Below, piece by piece: positions 23,801 to 34,275 of a stretch of 64,000 nt of DNA. Each line of letters starts with the position of its first letter. The first letter of the stretch is position 1. A model generated the notes under the pieces. That model was not told the origin of the DNA. It was given only the letters and a program-made list of their open reading frames with translations, and ran no database searches. Origin of the DNA: Antedon mediterranea (taxonomy: Eukaryota > Echinodermata > Crinoidea > Comatulida > Antedonidae); contig NC_092677.1 in assembly GCF_964355755.1 (NCBI RefSeq), positions 16,462,101-16,526,100 of the forward strand. The letters are read 5' to 3'. Position numbers and translations under genes: made by a program.

Positions 23801-26800
23801 TCAGAAATTTTTTCTACTGTACTCTAACTTAATTAACCTGAATGATCCGTACATTAAGAATCGGGCTTACTTAACACCGTGATGCAAAACTACTTCATAG
23901 AAAACTAAAACTATTATCAAATATTAATACTACTATTATTAGCAGGCAGAACTTATAAACTGATTATTAATTATTTAGTTTAGTTATTTTACCATTGTTA
24001 GGATTGAAGTTATTTTTTCCTCTATATCATCTGCAATTTGCTTCCCACATTTTCAATGCTGTAGATCAACCATTTTTTGTCTTCAATTATTGTATTTACA
24101 AGAACTTTCAGTGACATTGATTGCAGTAGTTCAGTTGATTGGTTCTAATTATTTTAAATACTTGCCCTTCCTCCTCTGAAAAAAGATACCTACACTATAT
24201 GTATGACAGTAGATAACGTTGGTTTAATTATTTTTATTGTTTGTTTATTTAAAAGGCGGATTTTGTTCTGATGTGTGAAAATGCGATGACGTACAATCGA
24301 CCAGAAACCATTTATTACAAAGCAGCTAAACGACTTCTCAATGTTGGTATGAAAATCATGAATAAGGTAAAATGCTAAATATGAAATTGATTTGTATTTA
24401 TTTTTTTATTTAAATCAATTAATAGAATCTACGATGACCTTTGACTCCTTCAAATTAAAGGAGGATCTTCTTGAGACTTGTACTGTATAAATGCCTGTAG
24501 ATTAATTATGTGGATTGTAAAAAACAGTTAATTACAGTAGATCAGGGAAAACCTATTAAGTGACATTTTCCCACAAAATGAAAGATACTGTCAAATATAA
24601 TATATCTTTTAACACTACTGTATGTCCAACCCTATCCAAGGGAAATAGGAGTGAAGTTGTGGCTTGGTGGTTATGATGCTTAGCTACCACTCCAAGGATC
24701 CTGGGTTCAAGTCCTGTCACATGTCAGGATTTTTTCTAAGGACAAAATTACAACTCCACTCCTAAAGACTTGTAATAAGACTTTGTTTATGTAGAGCATC
24801 TTGTGTATATGTTTGTCTTGTGAACCTCTGAGGTCCCTAATGATTAGAAATTTCTGGATGGATTACCCTCATTAAATATGGTAAAAAAAACTTTGTTGGG
24901 TCCGAAAGGTGTCCCCTTAATAGGGTGCAAGTTAATTTGACATATCTATCTTTTGTAATTGCACAGGAAAGAATTGCTCATCTAAAGCGGACATACAACT
25001 ATTTTGAAGAAGTTGAGACAAAACCAAGACGATCAAAGCCCAAACCTAAGCACACTGAATCGCAGTCATCCGACAGTGGAGAAATAATGGAAGTGCAGTC
25101 ACCTGAAGAAAAATCAAAGGCAAAGGACAAGATGGAGGTTGTAGATAAAGTACCTCTAGGGTGAGTTAATATTTTAAGAAATAATAGAAGAGAAACAACA
25201 ATAATGATTTAAAATTTAGAGGATTTACAAAGTGGGTGAGTGGCCGAGCGGTTAAGACAGTGGAACCGTAATCACGTAGCCATAACATCGGCAGGGGTTC
25301 GAGGCTCACTCACTCCATGGTTCTGGTGGTAGAACGAGTCTTCTCGGATAAGGACTATAAACTGTAGGTCCAGTGTACACAACTTGCTCGTGTGCACTTT
25401 AAAGAACCTAGTACATCTTTCGAGACGAGTAGGGGGTTACCCCGGTGTATTAGTACATCACAGCCACTGATCACCAACTGGGCCCTCTGGGAGACCAGTC
25501 TTTGACTGAAGAGGTTACCCAGTATAAATATATATTTCAATCAATCAATAGGAAAACAAAAAGCTTGATGCTGAGATGATAGAAAAACACAAGGAACATT
25601 GCAGAAATCAAATTGTTAGGAAATAGTATACTGATTATATGAGTTGAATGGGGGAAAATATTTTGTTGAGAATATAAGTTGTTCTACTGTAGCCATTAGG
25701 CTATCAACTCATGAAATGATTTGATTTAACAAATATAAAACATTCATTATTTGTTTTATAACACATCTACTTCCCTAGAGTAGAATCTATATATAAATTA
25801 TGGTTAATTCTGACATAGGTGAGCACAATTGAAAAACTTCGGGACAAATCTCCGCCTTGGATACCTACCTTATCTATCTCAGATGTACCGCAAAACCTAG
25901 GTTTTATAACATTAGTTTATACTATTACGATATTGTTCCATATTTCTATCATAGGAATATATTATAAAGGGTTTTATAACAAAATATCTGATTTCATCGG
26001 TAGATTTTTAACTATGTAGAAATAATTTAAATTACTGGATTCACTGCTTCTGTATTGAATTAATGTAGAATGGTTTCAATCATTTTACTTTTCAGTCACT
26101 ATGATCCAAATGGAAAAGGATTCACAGAAAACCTTGAACCTCACGAGGTTGTAAAAGAAGCTCTTGCAGCTGCGAAAGAAGCTAAAGACAGACTGACTGT
26201 AAGAAATCCTAATGGCAAGGTAAACACAAGAATAAATTTGTTGATATAAAGTTTGTGGTACACCATGTATATTAGCTCTGATAAAGAACAGTTGAGTTTC
26301 ACAACGTTTTGATCAATATACATTTATCGTCCTCTCAGGAGTGAGAATGAATTAATTTATTCATCTTAAGGAAATAAAGGTCCAATAGTATATGTTTTAG
26401 TATAATGTTTTACTATGGCCAACCAGTTCATGTCAGTTCAACTAATCCTGAGGTGGTACTGTATCTAACAAAAACACATCATATGCATAAATATTTTAAA
26501 TATATCTACATGTATATTTGGTTGTTAAATTTTAGCACATATTGTTCTGATTTTAGATTGGATTCCTGCGCAAGGACGAACATGGAACAACAACCCTTGG
26601 TATACTTAACCCAAGCACAGTTGCCAATACAGATCTGAGGGTCGCAAACCTTGGCAATGTGGTTGGAAAGTTAACAAATGGGTCAGGATCATTACCTGCA
26701 TTCAAGGAAGATAAACATAATAAAATTAACCCTGGTATGTATGCTTATTTCTTTACAAATAATATTACCCTAATTCATCCATTATGCAAATTTACACAAA

Positions 26801-29800
26801 GCAAAATATTCCAATAAAGATATCACAGAATTTGGAAAAAATGTAATGTTTCATTTACCTTTAAACTGACTGGGAATGGTTTATGCATGCATGCATGTTA
26901 ATAATGAGCTAAAAACAAAAATTGACACTACCAATAAGAAATATTGCCCATTTTTGGATGAGTTTAGTCTAGTCCTCTACCATTGTTATGGTGGTAGAAC
27001 AAGTCTTCTTCTCAGATAAGGAATTAGTGGATGCATTTCATTTATTTGTTTGAGAAAAATGTCTAGGGCTCTGAAGCTCTATAGGTTGTTAGTTAGCCAG
27101 TCATCCCAGTCTTATGTTCTCATCTAGCTTGTGTGCAGGAAAGAATCCAGTGATTTGAATCTTCCAGATACTTTGGTGTAGAGTACTAATGGTCCATCGC
27201 AGCCCTTGTTGTTTATGCTAGATGCTGAACTGTGGCTGCATGAGTCCATAAAGAGGCTAATATGAAATTCCTCAGTTAGGACAATGTAAAACAAAGATTC
27301 TTTCAATTAAAAACAATCTTTAATCGGAGATCGCTGCCCAATCTTCTTTAGAGAACAGGAGGAACTAAGTCTAAGTAAGTAATCATTTGAATGTGATGTG
27401 AAAGAATCCTTTTATATAATTACTGTATAATGTGTTTTTTTCCCAGTGACATACTTAACCTATGGTCCATTCAGCTCATATGCTCCATCTTATGATTCAA
27501 GTTTTTCAAACATTAGTAAAGAAGAATCTGATTTGTTGTATTCAACATATGCAGACGAGACAGGCATTCAATACTCCAAAAGGTATACTACTTTATATTT
27601 CAGCAATATATTCAATTCGATTATTTTATTCCATCAAATACTCTGGCTCAAAGTCTTGCTTGTCACATATAAAAACATTAACAAGTTTTAGATTAGCAAT
27701 GAATAAAATATTTTTAAAATAGGTCTATATCCACTGTGGACTATAGGTAGTACACTTTTCAACATACACCTTAGCCTGGGTGCAGAACAGTTAATATACA
27801 CATTTGCGGGAAAAAAGTATAGGAAAATTTTTTTGGGGGTTTTTCTGATAGACTATACCATATAGAATGTCAGAAAAAAAATCCCCATCCCAGGGTCTTG
27901 GGGAAAATTTTTTACGCCACTTTTAAATTTTGGCCTATATAACACACACAAATGCCTATTAACACACACAAATACCTATATATAGGGGATAGGGAAAATC
28001 AATTAACGGTTTTTGTTACTTGCAGTTGTGTTTTAAAGATTAAAATTAGTAGAGGCTTACTTTAATAACTACTTCTCATAGTAGTTGATGAATCAAGTTA
28101 GAATCCAATATGGCGTCCAATTTGGCGGGAAAAACAGGGTATTGCTAAACCCCGCAAACCCCCGCAAACCTAAAAAAAAACATAGCAAACCCCACCGAAC
28201 CAACATAAAAGTGATTGAATCATGGAGTGTACGATGGGGATTTTTTTCCTGATATTCTATATGGTATACTCTATAAAAAAAAAAAAAAACATTTTCCTAT
28301 ACTTTTTTCCCGCAAATGTGTATATTAACTGTTCTGCACCCAGGCTAAGGTGTATGTAACTCCACTCCATACCCTGTCTATGCTTGTATTTTCTAATCCA
28401 AAACATCAACAGGACAAGAATAAATTGATTGTATTTTTTTATTAACTCTTAGCATTCAAGACTTCGTTAAGGATGCTGGAAGTTATGTGACTAAGTTTGT
28501 TGACAATCTTCTGGATACATTGACAAATGGAGAACATTCAAAGACAATGAAACAACTGTATGATGTAAGTAACATGAATTTTTAGAAAACCGATAAAACA
28601 AAATTGTCCTTTGATGCTTAATAAACCATTTCTCCTTTTTAGGAATCACATAGTGTAGTGCAAACCACTTAATACATCATCTATTTCTTCCAAAATGGGG
28701 AGTTTCATTGTTGTTTAACATAACATTAAATTAAGATGTATATATTGTATCATAATAATTCATGAGTGAAATGCAAATTTTCATTTTGTTTTGCCGTTCT
28801 GTTAAAAAAAAAAACGGTGGTGGTGTAAAATCAGACATGTTAGTCACACACAAAATTATTGACACAATAGAAAAGGCATTTTTACTTTCTAATTTTTTAA
28901 AACATTATCAAGTGAACATCCCATCTCAAAATTATGTGGAGGGGATGCATTTTCTCATCGCCAGGATCTGTCCATCCCGTGTTCAACAAATACAGTGACA
29001 CCAAAACCATTAAATTAGTTTAAAAAAATGAGTGTTACTGTACGATACAAATGTTTTAGAAACGAAAACCTGATGATGAAATCAAAGACCAAACCAGCAA
29101 TGCAACCACTACTGATGACACAAAGGAAACTGCTTCAAAGAAACAAGATGACAAGATAGCTGATAAAGAAGCAGCAAAAAGTGACAAGAAAGATGAAGGA
29201 GTCACCAAAGACACTTCACAAGAGGAAACCAAAAAAGCTGAAGACGTGGAAATCGATTTTGAAGATTTAAAGAGTCTGTCCAACATTGGAATTGACATGT
29301 CTTTCCTCTCGGACTTTGGTAAGTCTGAACACCTAACAAATGGACTTTGGTAAGTCTGAACACCTAACAAATGGACTTTGGTAAGTCTGAACACCTAACA
29401 AATGGACTTTGGTAAGTCTGAACACCTAACAAATGGACTTTGGTAAGCCTGAACACCTAACAAATGGACTTTGGTAAGCCTGAACACCTAACAAATGGAC
29501 TTTGGTAAGCCTGAACACCTAACAAATGAAATATGCTTTGGATTTTCTTAAATTGTATACTCATGATAGAAATCGAATTTATTCTATAAAAAATATGTAT
29601 TTTGTTATATTTTTATGTTTCTGGTAATGCAATTAAAATATATACTGTATGTTTTTTGAAATATTGTCATGTCTAACTGCTGTACAACAATAGTTTATAA
29701 GCGGATGTAGGGTGGTGATGGTTATACTTGAGTTTCTTTTTCTTCAAATTATTGAAATTGTTCACACTTGGAGGCAACTGTAATGCAATGACGTATGTAG

Positions 29801-32412
29801 AATGCAAGTTAGTTGACCAATCACAAGCGCCAGTTTGGACGATTCATCCTGTTGTCATTGGTCAAATTACTTGCATTTATGGGATGTCCTTGCGTTGCTT
29901 GGGAACCAAGCTTTAATTACCAAAGAAAATTACCATAAAAATTAAAACATTTATAAATTAAATTTAAAAAATGTCCATGCTCATCTAGAGGACCTAGCTG
30001 TCTGGCGAGATATGCAGTTCTTTTGGAGAAACGAGAAATGTTATTAGAATGACATTGGCTAGTGTTACGAGACAAATTATAATGTACATATATTCCTGCA
30101 AATAAATTTCTCGCATTAAGCAGCTATCTTTTGTCAAAATACCCCTTTCAAAGTAAATGAATATTCAACATAATACATAACACCAGTAACTCTTTGTCAT
30201 TAGCAAAATACCCCTTGAAAATTAAATGGAATGTTCTGCTTGAATGTACTGTATAATGGTTTGTAGTAAATAAAGTGGCACAATTAATATTAACATCTTG
30301 ATTTATATAAATAAATATTCATTGCGCACAACATTTTGATTTATATAAATAATACATTAGAAGATTTATAACTATAATACAGAATATCAATAATAATTAT
30401 TATTTTTTTGGATGAAAAAGTTTACATTATATTTAAGTACGTGTCAGAACTATTTTTGCATGTTAGATAAGACTTAACTAACAATCTCCAGATCACCAGG
30501 ATGACATCATACCTTTAGACCACAAACTTGACACAGGTGTCACTGCCTCTATACAATCTCTCAGTCTACATGTATGATGCCAGGCTGGTGATCTGAAGAG
30601 GGTAGATACAGAGTAAATTTAACTACAAGAATTGATTGTCGTAATTTTTAAACTGTACAGTAATATATAATAGTTCAACTATTTTTACTGTCATCGCTAC
30701 ATATTGCTGAAATTTAAAATACCAATATAATGGAATATATTCAATTTATTCTAATTAAAAATTAATTATATTAACTAATTACCATAAATAGCATGTATTC
30801 ACTGATATAGGTAAGAAAGTGACCTTGAAATGAGGTCAAAGGTCGTGTTGCACATACAATAAGCAGATTTCAATGACCTATGGATTGATACGTTGTAGAC
30901 TACACCTAGAAATCACTAAACTGGGTTAATTAAGTAAACATGTCACCACCTTTGCGTAAAAAGAATTTAAATGACCTAACTTGACCTAGGTCGTCGGTTT
31001 TTGCAAATTGAAAGCTCTAGAGCTTGGTTCAAACTTGGACTCGACATAACAACGTAGGTGCAGTCGACAGGTCACCAAAACCAAACTTTATAATTTCTCT
31101 TAGTGATACAATTATAACATGTATTTATATACTTTCTGTACAGTCCTTATGTAAATATTTCAATTTTGGTTAAGAAATACACATTTATATATAAAATTAA
31201 TGTCCATTAATAATTATTTTACACATAGAAAAATCATGGCAAGGAAAGGCGAAGAAAACTGACCTTAACAGTAAGTTGGAATCTACTGCAAATCTAATCG
31301 ATAATCTGGAGAAGAAACAAACTGAGAGACTAAGCCGCAAGCCTCCTGCCCATTTACAATTCATTGAGGGACCTTCACAGGAAGAGAGTAACATAGCTGA
31401 GGAAATCACACAACAGTTACTACAGCTAACATCTAATGTAAGTAAAAACTACAGTATTCATAGTGGTTCTTAGAAGCCATTTTTGCAGTTACTACAGCTA
31501 ACGTCTAATGTAAGTAAAAACTACAGTATTCATAGTGGTTCTTAGAAGCCATTTCTGCAGTTACTACAGCTAACGTCTAATGTAAGTAACAACTACAGTA
31601 TTCATAGAGGTTCTTAGAAGCCATTTCTGCAGTTACTACAGCTAACGTCTAATGTAAGTAACAACTACAGTATTCATAGTGGTTCTTAGAAGCCATTTCT
31701 GCAGTTACTACAGCTAACGTCTAATGTAAATAACAACTACAGTATTCATAGTGGTTCTTAGAAGCCATTTCTGCAGTTACTACAGCTAACGTCTAATGGT
31801 AAGTAACAACTACAGTATTCATAGTGGTTCTTAGAAGCCATTTCTGCAGTTACTACAGCTAACGTCTAATGTAAGTAACAACTACAGTATTCATAGTGGT
31901 TCTTAGAAGCCATTTCTGCAGTTACTACAGCTAACGTCTAATGTAAGTAAAAACTACAGTATTCATAGTGGTTCTTAGAAGCCATTTCTGCAGTTACTAC
32001 AGCTAACTTTAAATTCTAAAAATCATTTTGAAATTTGCTTTGAAAATTACTTCTTGAAAAGTTATACATACATTGTCCAAACAGAGGTTACTCTATCATG
32101 GTCGTTTTTTTAAGTTTTCCATTTATTTTGTAATTTTGGTATGCAAATAAATGTGGAAAAAACCTTATACTGTATACATGTTAATATCACATTACTGTTT
32201 ATTTATAGGCAACACCTGGTGATGTAGCCTCAACTCCAGCCGTCAGAAAAGCAATGGGTGTAGAATTGTCTGTACCTTCTCCAGAAGATGCCACAAAAAA
32301 TCTGGATCCTGCAGCCGACATTGACACAGAGTTAATGGATTTCTTAGATAGTCAACCATCGACATCAAATGAAAAAGATGATGAGCAAGGCCAGCACTCT
32401 GATCAGGGATGA
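20814..32412 (+). CDS. BRD7/BRD9-type bromodomain protein (SWI/SNF subunit), complete
   Basis: BRD7 and BRD9 define the PBAF and non-canonical BAF chromatin-remodelling complexes. Exons: 20814-20865, 21490-21695, 21808-22148, 23352-23496, 24256-24366, 24967-25160, 26096-26219, 26557-26734, 27447-27582, 28453-28564, 29060-29318, 31229-31437, 32209-32412; 2271 nt, 756 aa. All junctions are GT-AG and in phase. The N-terminus MGKKHKRHR and LPKLVLKV are as in both paralogues. The bromodomain spans about residues 200-285, with YPMDFSTMK and acetyl-lysine-binding Asn262 in MTYNRPE. A DUF3512-type region follows. YGPFSSYAPSYDS and the C-terminal VRKAMGVELSVPSP look BRD7-like, while YADETGIQ and FVKDAGSY look BRD9-like. 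It is thus probably the unduplicated ancestor-type gene, longer than human BRD7 (651) or BRD9 (597). Introns 3, 11 and 12 hold tandem arrays. Confidence 0.95.
22276..23300. repeat. 139-bp tandem array with dimeric higher-order structure
   Basis: About seven copies of a 139-140-bp unit (start CAGTTAAATTAATGTGTTTC near 22276, 22418, 22557, 22697, 22837, 22976 and 23115) fill BRD7/9 intron 3 up to about 50 bp before exon 4. Units alternate TGTACACAGG and TGTACGCAGG (22515, 22655, 22795, 22935, 23075, 23214), so recent growth was by 279-bp dimers. The final copy is truncated. Confidence 0.9.
23550..23800 (-). repeat. SINE family A, partial
   Basis: Shares 'ctgggttctttaaagtgcac', 'cggtttatagtccttat' and 'gagaagacttgttctacc' with the copies at 6661 and 25233. 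The low-coordinate part ('ggccaaggattacc', 'gataggtggtaa') is shared with 43999-44155 and probably is the longer 3' region of the family. Confidence 0.6.
24655..24880 (+). repeat. tRNA-derived SINE, family C
   Basis: The head 'tgtggcttggtggttatgatg' contains an A box (TGGCTTGGTGG). GGGTTCAAGTCC is a B box. The downstream body continues with 'ggacaaaattacaactccac'. Related heads are at 44640-44745 (reverse), 50275-50410 and 60060-60300 (reverse). Lies in BRD7/9 intron 5. Confidence 0.65.
25233..25555 (+). repeat. tRNA-derived SINE, family A, full-length
   Basis: The tRNA-like head GGGTGAGTGGCCGAGCGG resembles a tRNA-Ser/Leu 5' part, and GGGGTTCGAGGCTC is the B box. The body ends in 'tatatatttcaatcaatca'. 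Very similar to 6661-6974 in the opposite orientation. It lies in BRD7/9 intron 6. Not a functional tRNA: no acceptor-stem pairing is evident. Confidence 0.75.
27763..28357. mobile_element. 595-bp fold-back MITE with about 128-bp inverted ends
   Basis: The arms start CATACACCTTAGCCTGGG and end CCCAGGCTAAGGTGTATG. They remain nearly identical inward through 'gcagaacagttaatataca', 'tttgcgggaaaaaagtat', 'accatatagaat' and 'atccccat'. The short middle contains 'cccccgcaaacc' repeats. No ORF. The high arm identity suggests recent insertion. It sits in BRD7/9 intron 9 and could form a long hairpin in pre-mRNA. Confidence 0.8.
29311..29527 (+). repeat. 31-bp tandem repeat containing the BRD7/9 exon 11 donor
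   Basis: Seven copies of a 31-bp unit starting GGACTTTGGTAAGTCTGAAC. The first copy contains the end of exon 11 (29318) and its donor. Six more intact TTTG|GTAAG donors follow at 31-bp steps. Since 31 is not a multiple of three, use of a later donor shifts the frame of exon 12. Confidence 0.9.
29755..29915. mobile_element. MITE of the AAGCTTGGTTCCCACTAG family, partial
   Basis: 'ttgaccaatcacaagcg', 'tgtcattggtcaaattac', 'gtccttgcgtt' and the right end GGGAACCAAGCTTTAA match the copy at 8641-8826. The left end is diverged. Lies in BRD7/9 intron 11. Confidence 0.6.
31414..32006 (+). repeat. 72-bp tandem repeat containing the BRD7/9 exon 12 donor
   Basis: CAGTTACTACAGCTAAC begins a unit at 31414, 31486, 31558, 31630 and on to about 31991, with steps of 72 bp (one of 73). 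Each full unit carries the last 24 bp of exon 12, the donor CTAAT|GTAAGT and 43 bp of intron. One copy has GTAAAT and one has an extra G. The unit contains an in-frame TAG (in GGTTCTTAGAAG), so splicing from any donor after the first would end the protein. Confidence 0.9.
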
Positions 32413-34275
32413 ATTTTACTGACCAGCAATGCATTTTACTGACCAGCAATGCATTTTACTGACCATGGTTGATGTTTACTGACCATATACCACTTCCTTG
32501 GTAATACTTTCTTCCTGATTACAGGCTGTATAATCATAATGTCCGTAGGTGAGAAAAAAACCAGATATTCATGTTTGGGACATGCCCAAATATTTTTACT
32601 ACTCTTACGTCTGTATATAAGTAATAAGATCCAATGCTAAGTGGTATTTATTACATGACTCTTATGTGTTCAAAGTCAATTAAGCATAACATAAATAATT
32701 TACAAGCCAATCTTGTCCATTATCAATAAGTAGACAGTACATATCTACAATTATCCATTTTGAAATTGGCTTTTAACATCGCTTCTTCATTTAAAATAAT
32801 ATTATAATTAGCTTTGCAATGTTAACAAAGGACGGTTGAACAATATCAGATATAAAAGTGCTATGATAATTGTTTTAAACATTACTATTAGTTTGCATAT
32901 AGTTAGTGGTTTTAACTCAATAAGCATAACACTGTGATGCTCATTTTGTGCTTAAAAACATATAGGTGTATAATAAGCAATTTGTTGCTATTTATTTAAA
33001 TTATTTTCAATAATTTTGAAGACATACAATATCATTAATCATTCGGCTATTTTATTAAATGTGAATTGTAATGTTAATTTTTAAACCGGTTGTTTATGTT
33101 TGTTTTTATTTTGTAAAGTGCAATCAAAAATATTGTTTACAAGCATTTAACAACAAATTGTTGAATGTCTTGTACACAGACGTTTTACAAACTATAGGCT
33201 GCAGGATGGCTTGCTTGGTAAATTATAAAATCAACTATCTTGCTGAAAATGTTCATAAACATACCCAACGCAATTGATATATGTGGCTAAAGTTTTTATC
33301 GCTATGTATGTAAAATCACAAGTGAACTATGACGCGACATGTGTCAGGAAATCTCCAGGCCGTCTGCTGAATTTTTCCAGCAGATCATCCGCGCAATTTT
33401 CAGCCTCCAATACAAAATTACAATGCTATTTCTGGGGACTTAGAGGTCCATAGTTCTTAAATGTTCATACCTCAGTCCAAGCATGGTGGGGCTGAGGTGT
33501 TGGTCCTGTTGGGCCACTTCTTAGTCCTGGAAACAGCATTTTAGGTCGCAAAATAAAATTTTTGCGGAACGCTGTTGTACACCATAGTGTTGGCACACCT
33601 GCATGCCAAAGGTACCAAACACTACGATCATGAGCACTCACTCAAACAGCTCAGCTCAGCAAACGCGCAAATCAAAATGAAAATTGTAACAATTCTTGTA
33701 GTAAACAATACTAAAACAGTAACGTGATCTATATTTGTATGAGTAAGTTTTGCCTAGTGGAAAGCATGCTATCAATTTAATTTTCAACATTTTCTGGTGA
33801 AATTCTCAATTGTTTTACCGAAAATTAAAAAAGTTTAATTTTCTAGCTAATAAAACTTAAACCCACTGTACCTACAACATTTTATTTTTCAAACCTTATG
33901 TTACTGATTTACTTTTGTTTTTAAAAACCCTATTATGTAATGTACATATATTTGTTGTTTTTTTTTTAATCCTTAACACGTTTTTTAAACACAATGTGTA
34001 CTTGCAACTTAATTGTGTGTTAAAACCTATGTGTATTGTACATGTTATATTACATCTAAAATAATTGCATTACTGTATACTGTTTTTGTCTTCATATACA
34101 TACATTTTATTACAATCAAATAAGAAGTGTATTGCCAGGATTTATAAGGGTCATAATAAAAGTGACCTCTGAACTCTAACCTTGTAAATATGCTACAGGT
34201 TATGGAATATTTGATTCAGTAAAATCATTCCCACACCACTGGCCTAAGCCTTCTTTCCTTCCCCTTTCTCTACTT
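32413..34275. other. Convergent 3' flanks of the BRD7/9 gene and GAN
   Basis: A 22-bp unit (TTTTACTGACCAGCAATGCA) repeats about three times immediately after the BRD7/9 stop. A minus-strand AATAAA at 34106-34111, about 165 nt past the GAN stop, is a likely GAN poly(A) signal. No further exon seen. Confidence 0.6.

Noticed and set aside
25233-25310. tRNA gene
   Set aside because: A and B boxes are present but there is no acceptor stem, and similar copies recur with SINE bodies.
25819-26019. An extra BRD7/9 exon starting STIEKLRDKSPPW
   Set aside because: Exon 25160 to 26096 is already in phase and matches the family; no donor fits the inserted stretch.
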